Assembly (NCBI GenBank): GCA_964036315.1
Contig: OZ038487.1
Coordinates: 51,475,719-51,539,718, forward strand
Origin: Acanthosepion esculentum
Lineage: Eukaryota > Mollusca > Cephalopoda > Sepiida > Sepiidae
Reading direction: 5' to 3'
DNA length: 64,000 nt
Position numbers and translations under genes: made by a program. Below are positions 9,279 to 21,100 of this stretch, piece after piece. Below the pieces are notes generated by a model. That model had not been told where the DNA came from and did no database searches. It saw only the letters and a program-made list of their open reading frames with translations. Every line of letters starts with the position of its first letter. Position 1 is the first letter of the stretch.

Positions 9279-9530
9279 GGAAATCAGCTGATCCCAATTT
9301 TGGTCAATTGATTTCATAATGCTTCATTTTTTAAAAATAAAATAATGTATTAATGCTATATTTAAAAAAAATAAAATTAAACATACAACACGACGTGTGG
9401 TAGAAGGTAAGGGTGAGGAGGAGGAGGTGGTGAAAATCAAGTGTATTGGAAATGTATTGGTGGGGGATTACATGAAATATACAGACGTTCTTTTTATCCC
9501 ACTTCAAATGAACTCAAAAGGAACTTTTTA
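9273..9530. repeat. Dispersed repeat R1, copy 2
   Basis: AAAATTAGGAAATCAGC follows the TA run exactly as in copy 1 (3249-3497). Later blocks TGTGGTAGAAGG, GGAGGAGG and TATTGGTGGGGGATTA are shared in the same order. Confidence 0.65.
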
Positions 9531-9603
9531 ATATGTATACAACAGGTCTTAATTTCTGATCTCTGGTTCAAAAAGTGTTTTTGGTCTGGAAATGTTATTA
9601 TAG

Positions 9604-9605
<2 letters not shown>

Positions 9606-9634
<29 letters not shown>
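9606..9634. repeat. (TA)n microsatellite
   Basis: Short TA run. The next 930 bases (9635-10565) are A-rich with a loose internal repeat around 9715-9960 in which GAGAAGATACAGGCAAAG-type blocks recur, and hold no recognised gene. Confidence 0.9.
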
Positions 9635-9640
<6 letters not shown>

Positions 9641-10562
9641 AAATAGATGTTGATAAAGCAAAAAGAACAAATCCAGTTCCATATGACATTTAGATAAAAA
9701 CATGGCTGATCAATAAAAGTTTGTAAGGCTAAGGGAGAGAATGAGAAGATACAGGCAAAGGGTGAGAAGAGTAGCAGATGCATAAGATAATGGATAATCT
9801 TATTGGAAGGGATAAAGGAGAAAATGAGAAGAAGGTGAGAAGTATAGCAGATACGTGCGATAATGGATAATTTTAGCTGGATTAGAAGGGATATGGAAAA
9901 AAATGAGAAGATACAGGCAAAAGATGCAAAAAGAGCAGAGATATAAGATAATATGTAGCTCCCATAGGCAAAGTTAACATTATAGAATAAAATTATTAAA
10001 GAAATCAATGCTCATTCAATGCCTAAATTATCTGAACAGTAGGCCCTCCATAGAAATGTTCACCCTACAAAAAAAAGCAGTATCTCAATGTATAAAAGTG
10101 TGAGTAAATTTCATCTATTTCCCCAAAAGTTATCTGTTTTTTTTCTGGGTAAGATAGTACACTGACTCAATGGAGAATTAGAAAAAGAATTTTAAGAAAG
10201 AACTGATGGTTATAAGTTCTGAAATTCATTGAGAATTCTAACAGACATGACAGGTAAAGCTAAAAAGAATGACATAGCTTCAGATATAAAATAAAAGGCT
10301 ATAAATAAATAAAAAATAGATTTCATTTGTTCCAGCTCGGTTTCCAATGAGGAAATATTTGAAAAGTAGAAAATATATTTGGAAGGAAACATTGTTCTGT
10401 TAAATTGCTTTGGTTTTTCAAAGTATATACAGAATAACACAAGAGAAATTATAGACTAGCAAACACTTCCCCTGGGTCAAATAAGTATTCATTCCAAATT
10501 TGAGGAAGCACTACATGAAACCATTTGGCTATGTGTATCAAATAGACAAAGAGACTCTGCTC

Positions 10563-10565
<3 letters not shown>

Positions 10566-10610
<45 letters not shown>
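10566..10610. repeat. (TA)n microsatellite
   Basis: About 22 TA units. Confidence 0.97.
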
Positions 10611-10612
<2 letters not shown>

Positions 10613-10807
10613 TAGGTATGTAAATGACATAAATAGTGGGTAAGCAAATGACACATTCACTTAGCAGTTTTTCCATTTTTTCATTTACTTCCACACCCTT
10701 CAGGTGATATATAGATTTATATATTAAAACTTGGACACACACACACATATATATAGATATTGTGTATTTAGGCAGCAATTCTTCATTTATACATGTTTCA
10801 TTAAAGA

Positions 10808-11125
10808 CAACAGACAAGGTACTGCGATTAAGCTTTTTATTTTATTTTTCTTGTGTTCAAACAAGTGTTTTCTTTTCTGGGCACACAGTGTATAGAATCT
10901 GTCCAAATGTTCTGTAATTTTGAGTGCTTCCAGCTATATTTTAGTCATTATCAAGGATAATTTTATTGTTGCTTTTTAATTGGGTGTATGGGTTATGTGT
11001 ATGTTTCTAGAGTTATAGGGATGTTTTCTGAACACAGCACATTGTGGCCATGTTCGTAGTTAATATTATGGGGTGTTGATTTTTCTTTTTTATTATTAAG
11101 GCTTCCATTATTTTTAATCTTTTTT
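10808..11125 (-). repeat. PLE-1 left inverted arm
   Basis: Reverse complement of 12190-12512 over about 310 bp, with landmarks GACAAGGTACTGC, GAACACA(G)G and the CTTCCAGCTAT block. On the minus strand it encodes RLKIMEALIIKKK, matching the end of a GIY-YIG domain (pattern I-EAL-I---P). It is therefore an inverted copy of the element's own 3' end placed at its 5' side, an arrangement known for Penelope-like elements. Confidence 0.8.
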
Positions 11126-11184
11126 TTAATAATCTATCCCACTGCCAATCCATCAAACCAATTATACTCAAAAAATTACTACAT

Positions 11185-12185
11185 GCATGCACAACCAAAG
11201 TCACATTCTATGACCATAATGGCAACCTTTACACCCAAACTAATGGTAGTTAGTATGGGAAATCTGCTTGATCCATGCTTCTCCAGTTATGACATGTTTC
11301 ATATAAATAAACAGGTATGTAATCCTAAAATATATGCCCACTTCGTGAACAATATTTTTATTTTAGCGAATAACACAAAATAAATAAATACTCTCAAGAC
11401 CACATTTGAAAAAAATCTGTCCTTTACCTACAAACTTAGTCAAAAAAATAAACTCCCATTCTTAGATGGTCTTGTAGAATATAGTAACAACATCTTTACC
11501 ACCTCATTGTATAAAAAACCCACAAGCAGAAGCTCTTACCACCTTAGCTTTAAGAGCAAACGCCCACTCAGATACAAAATAGCAGTGATAAAAACTTCCT
11601 AAAAAGAGCACACCAGAATTCATCCTCTTGACAACTCTTCCTTAAAGAACTCAACACTGCAAAACAGATACAAGTTAACAATGGCTTATCTAACCACCTT
11701 ATAGACTACCAAATTAGACTATTTTTTCACAAAGTTAATAACAATGCTAGTTAACACAGTCAAGAATAACATAAATATTTTCTGCAAAAGCCAAATGCAT
11801 GCCAACTTCAAACAAGATGAATCTTCACTTAGAAATATCATAAAGAATTACACTACACCAATTGACCTGAACAAAAAAATAAAATTATCTACTACAAAAA
11901 ATTTAAAACAGTTAACATTATCCCCAAAAATAACAACACACCAGCAAAATCAAAATTATATTGAACTAACATTATTTATGTGTTCAAATGTTCCTGATAA
12001 AACCTAATTCATAAATAATTACAAGTCACACTATTGCATGCCTATCCAGATGTCTTATGTTACACCAATCCTACCACAGATCCATCAGAACCCATTTAGA
12101 TGCACACATAAACTTACCAGACTCCATTCAAAACACACTTGTAGAAAATACAAAACATAATAACCTTATCCACATGTAAACAAGG
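11185..12185 (+). pseudogene. PLE-1 reverse transcriptase and GIY-YIG remnant
   Basis: Frames in series read FYDHNGNLYTQTNG, SMGNLLDPCFSSYDMFHI (RT motif 4), YAHFVNNIFIL where the catalytic Y-DD motif should be, and LPFLDGLVEYSNN followed by TSLYKKPTSRSSYHLSF (RT motifs 6-7). The FLD-LV and T-LYKKPT patterns are characteristic of Penelope-like RT. The two catalytic aspartates are both asparagine, and there are frameshifts and stops, so the enzyme is dead. Downstream, to about 12180, traces of the linker and GIY-YIG endonuclease remain (for example PTTDPSEP and HTYKTYQTPF). PLEs copy themselves by target-primed reverse transcription using this RT and the GIY-YIG nuclease. Confidence 0.8.
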
Positions 12186-12189
12186 ATTA

Positions 12190-12595
12190 AAAATAATGGA
12201 AGCCTTAATAATAAAAAAAGAAAAAGCCAACACTCATTAATATTAACTATGAACACAACCACAATATGCTGTGTTCAGAAAATAAAATATGCCTATAACT
12301 CTAGAAACATATACACACAACCCATACACGCAATTAAAAAGCCAAAATAAAATCATCCTTGATAATGGCTAAAAGTATAGCTGGAAGCACTCAAAATTAC
12401 AGTACAGAACATTTGGACAGATTCTATACACTCTGTGTCCAGAAAAGAAAACACTTGTTTGAACACAGGAAAAATTAAATAAAAATCTTAATTGCAGTAC
12501 CTTGTCTGTCATCTTCATATATAGAGACCAGAAACGCGTGTAGCAAAATTATGGAAAATAAAGCATAATATATTTTTTTATAAAATCCACATTAC
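12190..12595 (+). mobile_element. PLE-1 3' end and right inverted arm
   Basis: Reads LKIMEALIIKKEK (end of the GIY-YIG domain), followed by an untranslated tail. At 12523-12549 lies the 3' half of the hammerhead motif (GAGACCAGAAACGCGTGTA then GCAAAA); the 5' half is replaced by TATATA. The tail ends at CCACATTACAACCA beside (TA)n. Confidence 0.7.
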
Positions 12596-12736
12596 AACCA
12601 ATATATATATATATATGTTTCATACATATATGTATATATATATATATATATACATATATATATGAAATATATATATATATTGGTTGTAATGTGGATTTTT
12701 CATATATATATGTATATTTTGTGGATGTTTCATATA

Positions 12737-12797
<61 letters not shown>

Positions 12798-12808
12798 CAT
12801 ATGTATAT
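12596..12808. repeat. (TA)n complex with PLE-1 end fragments
   Basis: Several TA runs broken by ATGTTTCATATATATATG units and by a 24-bp piece TTGGTTGTAATGTGGATTTT (12680-12700) that also ends both flanking PLE-1 copies, in opposite orientation on the left. This suggests repeated PLE-1 end insertions within the TA tract. Confidence 0.7.
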
Positions 12809-12863
12809 ATTAGTTGTAATGTGGATTTTATAAAAAAATATATTATGCTTTATTTTCCATAAT

Positions 12864-12906
12864 TTTGCTACACGCGTTTCTGGTCTCGTGACCTTCATCA
12901 GGCAAA
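12864..12906 (-). ncRNA. Hammerhead ribozyme in PLE-1 terminus
   Basis: Minus strand: TTTGC (12906-12902), CTGATGA (12901-12895), stem II GGTC/GACC with loop ACGA and an A-A opposition at the first position, GAAAC, loop GCGT, cleavage triplet GTA, then GCAAA (12868-12864), which pairs fully with TTTGC. Stem III is 2 bp (AC/GT). The span is 43 nt. The unpaired A-A at positions 10.1/11.1, where G-C is usual, may reduce activity. Such motifs in the terminal repeats of Penelope-like elements are known. Confidence 0.65.
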
Positions 12907-13237
12907 GAGTGGATATTTCCACATATTATTAAAAGGAATGAATCTTTCTTATGTTTTTCAATATTAAATATTCTCGATATTCGACATTCTCTTTTTTGGT
13001 GTTAGTGACCCAAATGTCTTCCTTGAAATGGCAGTGAAAAAGTTCTGCGTGAAGGATAATAAAACAATTAAGACTGGTCCGAGAAAGTGTGAGAATGATA
13101 CCTATATTCTTATCTTTTAATGACCCCTGTGTGTTCTTAGATCTATTTCCATTTTTTGTGTTTTTGTCTGCATGTGTACGCATACGTATATTCCTTCTCT
13201 ATAGATACATACTGTCTTATTATAAGGAATTAGTATA

Positions 13238-13318
13238 CACATATGTACGCGCACACACACACACACACACATATACAGATATAAACATACACACAAACAC
13301 ACACACACACACACTTTG
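13238..13318. repeat. (CA)n-rich microsatellite
   Basis: Two CA runs within the PLE-1 copy; a related CA-rich block recurs at 13450-13505. The intervals 13200-13330 and 13400-13520 are diverged tandem duplicates (shared ATACATACTGTCTTATTATA block about 220 bp apart). Confidence 0.85.
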
Positions 13319-13954
13319 TATGTTGCATAGGGTTCACATGTGTGCCCGTGAGCAGTTTTGTTTATGTATATGTATACCAGTATGTGCATGTACATGCACA
13401 CTCCCTCTCTATACATACATACTGTCTTATTATAAGGAATTAGTAGATACACATACACACACACATATACATATATATTTATACATACATACACATACAC
13501 ACACTTCCTATGTTGTGTATGGTTTGTGCACGTGTCTGTGAGCAGTCTATTGTTTTTGCCAATATGCGTATACATATTCAGGCTCCACATATACCTGCAT
13601 GTGTGAGTGTGTGCGCATGTATGCGAGTAGTTTGACCACTGTATTTGGCCATTGTGTGTGCATGTTGTGTGCTTTTGCATGTGGGGTTATGATCTATTTA
13701 GTGCTGGTTTAAATTTGTTTATGCAATTTTTTTCTTGTTTTTGTAGGTAAGAATAATTGCCTGTTTGGTATATTGGCATAATTTTAAATTCACCCTGGTT
13801 ACATTTATAGATGTGTTGTGATCCAAAGAGTTTTTGTTGTCTGGTAATTTTATGTTGCTTTTGTGTAGGGAGACCCTGTTATTTAGTTTTTGGCTGCTAC
13901 CTATATATGACTTCTTGCATTTTGGGCATTTGTGAGCATAAATCATATCTGGAC

Positions 13955-13996
13955 ATCACATCTATAAATGTAACCAGGGTGAATTTAAAATTTTAG
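13955..13996. repeat. Fold-back arm of PLE-1 terminus
   Basis: CACATCTATAAATGTAACCA and following bases are the reverse complement of 13776-13813, giving a hairpin with arms of about 38 bp and a loop of about 140 bp that contains the GIY-YIG remnant. Confidence 0.8.
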
Positions 13997-14022
13997 TATC
14001 AAATATTGATAACCTAAATTTG

Positions 14023-14028
<6 letters not shown>

Positions 14029-14056
<28 letters not shown>
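14029..14056. repeat. (TA)n microsatellite
   Basis: TA run at the left edge of the PLE-3 terminal unit. Confidence 0.95.
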
Positions 14057-14059
<3 letters not shown>

Positions 14060-14061
<2 letters not shown>

Positions 14062-14420
14062 TTGGGCAGCAACTTTTCACTTATACAAGTTTGGTTAAAG
14101 ATCAATAAAGTTCATTTTTAAGTAGAATTTGTTTATTTTTCATACATATATATTCTAGACCATTTTTCTGGTTTCTGGTAAAAGTTTAAGACAAATTGTC
14201 CGAGTACTCTTGGCTTTCATAGTCCATTATCAAAGATTTTTTCTATTGATAATTTTTTAGATAATGTTTTGACAATATCTATATATTTTTTTTTATATTA
14301 TCAGACATCAAAAATTTAAACTTACCAGATATTTTCACCTGAAACCAGGAAAATAGTTTGATATATTGAAATAAAAATTTCTCTTCAAAGAACATTTGTT
14401 GGCCTTTAACCAAAAACACA
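14060..14420. mobile_element. PLE-3 terminal unit between two (TA)n tracts
   Basis: Ends are imperfect inverted repeats: AAGTTTGGTTAAAGATCAATAAAG at the left and GGCCTTTAACCAAAAACA at the right. Inside, GACCATTTTTCTGGTTTC (left) and GAAACCAGGAAAATAGTTT (right) form a second inverted pair resembling a vestigial hammerhead arrangement. The unit at 42770-42945 carries the same right half and is also bounded by (TA)n. No coding sequence. Confidence 0.5.
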
Positions 14421-14432
14421 TCTATCTGTGTG

Positions 14433-14435
<3 letters not shown>

Positions 14436-14481
<46 letters not shown>
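14436..14481. repeat. (TA)n microsatellite
   Basis: TA run at the right edge of the PLE-3 unit. The following 14482-14740 holds no recognised gene. Confidence 0.95.
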
Positions 14482-14483
<2 letters not shown>

Positions 14484-14740
14484 TATTAAAGAAAAAACAA
14501 CTATGTTCGTCTGACCAACGGACAACTTGTCAAAAGACCTAACAACTTAAACAAGAAAAAATCACAAACAAGGAAAGAAAAAAGAAAGACTGAAAGGCAA
14601 AACCTACCTCCCCAGTAAAGTGCTCAATGCCCAGATTTTGTAGAAAGAGCAAGAAATGCTTCACATCACCTAACAAAAGACAGCTGTCTTCTGTGCATAT
14701 ATATATGTGTGTGTATATCATACTATTTTATATATTCTTT

Positions 14741-14741
14741 C

Positions 14742-14776
<35 letters not shown>
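14741..14776. repeat. (TA)n microsatellite
   Basis: TA run of about 17 units shortly upstream of PLE-2 copy 1. Confidence 0.95.
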
Positions 14777-14777
<1 letters not shown>

Positions 14778-14814
14778 CATAATGAGAAGCCACGTATACT
14801 TTCTTAATATGTAT

Positions 14815-15500
<686 letters not shown>

Positions 15501-15825
15501 TATATATACTAAAACTTACTTAAGTGTAATTTTCCAACTCCAAATTTTGTGGTAATATGTACACTTTCCAAGGATTTAATCTGTATATTAAATATTTCCA
15601 GTTGTAATGAATATCTAATTCTTTTTCCAATTTTCACATTTGTGTAATTTTTTAACTCCATTAGGGATGTGCAAAAGATTGTCTTTACATGTGCTCATGT
15701 GTTTCTTCATAAACATAATTGTTTTTCAATTGTATATTTGTAATTCATGAGTGTAATTCTTTTTCAGTTGTATATTTTGTATTTATTTTTCATTGTTATT
15801 TTTGTTTGCATATATATCTTTGATT

Positions 15826-15860
<35 letters not shown>

Positions 15861-16389
15861 ATTGTGTTTATTATATTATATTATTTAACTTATTTTATTT
15901 TCTGCTGCATTGGTTATATTATGTTATATTAGCATTTAAGCTGCAAAGTAAATATTTATTAAAATGTCTGTATTTACCTATTAATTCATTTTCCTTGTTT
16001 AATAACTTCATTTGATTTCAAAATTTATTATATAAATTTTTTTTTCTAAAAACAGTCTACATTTTTTATTGTTAATATTATATGGAGGGTACTTTTTATG
16101 ATTTCCCATTTAATTTTAGTTCATATATTTTCTTTTTGAATCCTTATATATTTTCATGATGTTGCAATATTTGCATATCTATTTTAAATGACATTTTATG
16201 ATTATTAAATCTTTCTTTAAATGTTGTTTCAGTTGATCCTATATAATTTCTTCATTAATTATTAATGTTTTTTGATGCAGTTGCTTTATATATTATATTA
16301 TTAGTTAAACATTTATTATTAAGGGGGCAGTTGTTTTTATTTATTTATTATTGTTTTAGAATTATGGTGACTTTGTATGTATATATATG

Positions 16390-16428
<39 letters not shown>

Positions 16429-16690
16429 TTGATGTATGTATATATATATATATTCCTGATGCTATGTCCCAAGATCATCTCTATTGCACAATACATGGAC
16501 TTGTATGCAGGTCACTAGTGGGACTGAACTGTCACATACAACACTAACATAAAAACTGAATGGCGTTGTTGGATTCTTACTTAATATTTTAACACAATAA
16601 TTACTGCTCTAAAGCACTTTATTGATAAAAGTTCTGTTAACCTTGACATATGTTAAATAATATAATTTAGCTATATCATGAAGTTTTATG
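15501..16690. other. Very A+T-rich stretch, no gene recognised
   Basis: Holds short (TA)n runs at 15828-15857 and 16380-16452 and long T-rich segments. The open frames are hydrophobic low-complexity translations. Nothing supports a gene. Confidence 0.6.
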
Positions 16691-16704
16691 ATTTTATTTT
16701 ATTA

Positions 16705-17030
16705 GATATATATATTGATATGGGAACCTACCTATAATAGTAATGGACTAGTCCGTACCCCATAAATACTGCACCTCAAGAGGAAGCAGCAGTGTCAGAG
16801 ACAGAGAGTGAGTCAGACAGACAGAGTCGGGCAGTCGGCTAGACAATTACTGTAAGACATTGGAATAGTGATACTTCGAGACAACATAGTTCTCCCTAAC
16901 CTAACCTGATTATTATTACTAACACTTCTACTCTTTTGTACATATATTCTATTTGTAATATATATCTGTGTTATTCCATACATGTGTTCGAGTTATTCTT
17001 CATTAGTTCTACCTTGGACCATCACCGTAA
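16705..17030 (+). mobile_element. LTR-like fragment, boundaries unresolved
   Basis: The sequence is richer in G+C than its surroundings and has a TATA-like CCATAAATACTGC, a purine block GAGACAGAGAGTGAG and a CTAACCTAACCTGATT block. This is the texture of an LTR promoter region. I could not find TG...CA ends with a target-site duplication, so the call is tentative. A (TA)n(TG)n tract follows. Confidence 0.35.
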
Positions 17031-17031
17031 C

Positions 17032-17032
<1 letters not shown>

Positions 17033-17075
<43 letters not shown>

Positions 17076-17093
17076 GTGTGTGTGTGTGTGTGT
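17033..17093. repeat. (TA)n(TG)n compound microsatellite
   Basis: TA units passing into TG units. Confidence 0.95.
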
Positions 17094-17609
17094 TTGAGTA
17101 CGAGAATGAGTTATTTATTAAATTTAATTTTGTTTGTGAGAGAAATACAATAATGAGAATACTAGTATGAATCAAATTCATTTTTCTAATAAATGAAAAC
17201 TAATTTATTGAAAATTCATCGACCATTGTCAACCGTGAAGTGAATAAAAAATGTTACGATAAACAAGTGAAATAATATTTTAAATCCCATTTGTATGAAT
17301 TTTTAATGTTTAACAAATACCAAATCCTAAATCTTATTAATTTAGTATAAAAAAAATTTCGGTATTACAGGAGTTGGAGTTCTCATTTTGACCAAGAGGG
17401 GGGTTTCAAAAGTCTCTGATATTTGGTCATGTGATCTAATTTTGTGAAGATTAGGCAGAAAACCTTTCAGCATCTTACCATAGACAGTTTTACACAATTT
17501 CAAAATACAGATGAACAGCCAGAAGATGAAGAATCTTTCAGATTTATAGTCCTGTAATGCTTTTTCTTCTCCATAATTTTAACTATGCAATAGTCTCAAG
17601 TGTAATACC

Positions 17610-17950
17610 ATGGACTGAACATGTGAGAAATGATGAAGGTTTAGAGAATATGGAATAAAAAAGAACACTAATACTTAGAATCAGAAAAAGTCAGTTAGAA
17701 ATTCTAGGGCACATAATGAGGAAAGAGGGCTTAGAAAATTCGACATGCACAAGATATATTGATAGCAAGAAAGTCAGAGGAAAGCAGTGAATAACTTACC
17801 TAAATTACTTGTGTAAATGGTTGGCAGAATAGGGATTAGAAAAGATAGTAAAAAGACAACATTGCTAAGAGTTATAAAGGAGAGTAAGATACGGAGAGCT
17901 ATGATCGCCCAAGTCCTAAACGTACACAGGACACAGAAGAAGAAGAATAA
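17610..17950 (+). mobile_element. LINE-A 3' coding remnant
   Basis: Plus strand reads WTEHVRNDEGLEN, then LEILGHIMRKEGLENS, and YLNYLCKWLAE after a stop. This is the C-terminal part of a LINE reverse transcriptase ORF. Ends with AAGAAGAAGAATAA. Two in-frame stops and an indel make it dead. The 17094-17609 stretch before it has nothing recognised. Confidence 0.8.
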
Positions 17951-18189
17951 AAGTGTGGGTAATTAATTATCAGTAAATATGTCAGTCAAAAGAACATATT
18001 ATGGAACTAAAAAAAACTATAATCAAAGTTAAAATTCTGGTTCATTGTTGGGCAGAAAGATGACTGACTTTCTCTACACTAAATGTTGAACATGGGCTTG
18101 TCAATCTGCTATAAGTAAAACATCTGGTCATCGGAACAGTCATTGTAAAGTGGGTTGCAAGGAGTAGTGTTTGAGTTATACGCATTGAC

Positions 18190-21100
18190 TCACTGAACTA
18201 CAGTATTTTCTATTACTGTATTATTAATCAATGTCTCTCATGTGATTAAACCTGTTCTTCACTCAACCTTTTCTCCAGTGTTTCCTTACAGTATTATTAA
18301 CCAGAACTACGGTCTTCTCTATTACTGTATTATTAATCCAGGTCTCTCATGTGATTAAACCTATTTGTCACTCAACCTTTCCTTCCAGTGTTTCATTACG
18401 GTATTATTAAGCAGAACAATGGTCTTCTCTATTACTGTATTATTAATCCATGTCTCTCATGTGATTAAACCTGTTCTTCACTCAACCTTTTTCTCCAATG
18501 ATTCCTTACAGTATCATTAACCATAACTATGGTCTTCTCTATTACTGTATTATTAATCCATGTCTCTCATGTGATTAAACCTGTTCTTCCCTCAACCTTT
18601 TTCTCCAGGGTTTCCTTACAGTATTATTAACCAGAACTATGGTCTTCTCTATTACTGTATTATTAATCCATGTCTCTCATGTGATTAAACCTGTTCTTCA
18701 CTCAACCGTTTTCTCCAGCGTTTCCTTACAGTATTATTAACCAGAACTATGGTCTTCTCTATTACTGTATTATTAATCCAGGTCTCTCATGTGATTAAAC
18801 CTGTTCTTCACTCAACCATTTTCTCCAGTGTTTCCTTACAGTATTATTAACCAGAACTATGGTCTTCTCTATTACTGTATTATTAATCCATGTCTCTCAT
18901 GTGATTAAACCTGTTCTTCACTCAACCGTTTTCTCCAGTGTTTCCTTACAGTATTATTAACCAGAACTATGGTCTTCTCTATTACTGTATTATTAATCCA
19001 TGTCTCTCATGTGATTAAACCTGTTCTTCACTCAACCTTTTGATCCAGTGTTTCCTTACAGTATTATTAACCAGAACTATGGTCTTCTCTATTACTGTAT
19101 TATTAATTCATGTCTCTCATGTGATTAAACCTGTTCTTCACTCAACCTTTTCTTCCAGTGTTTCCTTACAGTATTATTAACCAGAACTATGGTCTTCTCT
19201 ATTACTGTATTATTAATCCATGTCTCTCATGTGATTAAACCTGTTCTTCACTCAACCGTTTTCTCCAGCGTTTCCTTACAGTATTATTAACCAGAACTAT
19301 GGTCTTCTCTATTACTGTATTATTAATCCATGTCTCTCATGTGATTAAACCTGTTCTTCACTCAACCTTTTGATCCAGTGTTTCCTTACAGTATTATTAA
19401 CCAGAACTATGGTCTTCTCTATTACTGTATTATTAATCCATGTCTCTCATGTGATTAAACCTGTTCTTCACTCAACCGTTTTCTCCAGTGTTTCCTTACA
19501 GTATTATTAACCAGAACTATGGTCTTCTCTATTACTGTATTATTAATCCATATCTCTCATGTGATTAAACCTGTTCTTCACTCAACCTTTTGATCCAGTG
19601 TTTCCTTACAGTATTATTAACCAGAACTATGGTCTTCTCTATTACTGTATTATTAATCCATGTCTCTCATGTGATTAAACCTGTTCTTCACTCAACCGTT
19701 TTCTCCAGTGTTTCCTTACAGTATTATTCACCAGAACTATGGTCTTCTCTATTACTGTATTATTAATCCATGTCTCTCATGTGATTAAACCTGTTCTTCA
19801 CTCAACCGTTTTCTCCAGTGTTTCCTTACAGTATTATTAACCAGAACTATGGTCTTCTCTATTACTGTATTATTAATCCATGTCTCTCATGTGATTAAAC
19901 CTGTTCTTCACTCAACCTTTTGATCCAGTGTTTCCTTACAGTATTATTAACCAGAACTATGGTCTTCTCTATTACTGTATTATTAATCCATGTCTCTCAT
20001 GTGATTAAACCTGTTCTTCACTCAACCGTTTTCTCCAGTGTTTCCTTACAGTATTATTAACCAGAACTATGGTCTTCTCTATTACTGTATTATTAATCCA
20101 TGTCTCTCATGTGATTAAACCTGTTCTTCACTCAACCGTTTTCTCCAGTGTTTCCTTACAGTATTATTCACCAGAACTATGGTCTTCTCTATTACTGTAT
20201 TATTAATCCATGTCTCTCATGTGATTAAACCTGTTCTTCACTCAACCGTTTTCTCCAGTGTTTCCTTACAGTATTATTAACCAGAACTATGGTCTTCTCT
20301 ATTACTGTATTATTAATCCATGTCTCTCATGTGATTAAACCTGTTCTTCACTCAACCTTTTGATCCAGTGTTTCCTTACAGTATTATTAACCAGAACTAT
20401 GGTCTTCTCTATTACTGTATTATTAATCCATGTCTCTCATGTGATTAAACCTGTTCTTCACTCAACCGTTTTCTCCAGTGTTTCCTTACAGTATTATTAA
20501 CCAGAACTATGGTCTTCTCTATTACTGTATTATTAATCCATGTCTCTCATGTGATTAAACCTGTTCTTCACTCAACCTTTTGATCCAGTGTTTCCTTACA
20601 GTATTATTAACCAGAACTATGGTCTTCTCTATTACTGTATTATTAATCCATGTCTCTCATGTGATTAAACCTGTTCTTCACTCAACCGTTTTCTCCAGTG
20701 TTTCCTTACAGTATTATTAACCAGAACTATGGTCTTCTCTATTACTGTATTATTAATCCATGTCTCTCATGTGATTAAACCTGTTCTTCACTCAACCGTT
20801 TTCTCCAGTGTTTCCTTACAGTATTATTAACCAGAACTATGGTCTTCTCTATTACTGTATTATTAATCCATATCTCTCATGTGATTAAACCTGTTCTTCA
20901 CTCAACCGTTTTCTCCAGTGTTTCCTTACAGTATTATTAACCAGAACTATGGTCTTCTCTATTACTGTATTATTAATCCATGTCTCTCATGTGATTAAAC
21001 CTGTTCTTCACTCAACCTTTTCTTCCAATGTTTCCTTACAGTATTATTAACCAGAACTATGGTCTTCTCTATAACTGTATTATTAATCCATGTCTCTCAT

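Larger units (their letters stand above)
12809..13950 (-). mobile_element. PLE-1 copy 2 with GIY-YIG remnant
   Basis: Minus-strand element starting near 13950. From 13946 down to 13840 it reads YAHKCPKCKKSYIGSS, then LNNRVSLHKS. This fits the first half of a GIY-YIG endonuclease as found in Penelope-like elements, with YIG, the conserved R and the H present. The frame then continues into unrelated sequence, CA/TG-rich DNA and finally the hammerhead-bearing terminus at 12809-12910. Copy 1 at 1213-2040 matches the part up to the GIY-YIG. Not functional. Confidence 0.65.

Noticed and set aside
9634..10008. 124-codon minus-strand frame with membrane-like residues
   Set aside because: Runs through A-rich repeated blocks on the plus strand; phenylalanine/isoleucine/serine bias only, no motif.
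13089..13680. 150- and 187-codon frames rich in T, H, Y, C and V
   Set aside because: Both strands are open only because of CA/TG-rich low-complexity DNA within a PLE copy.
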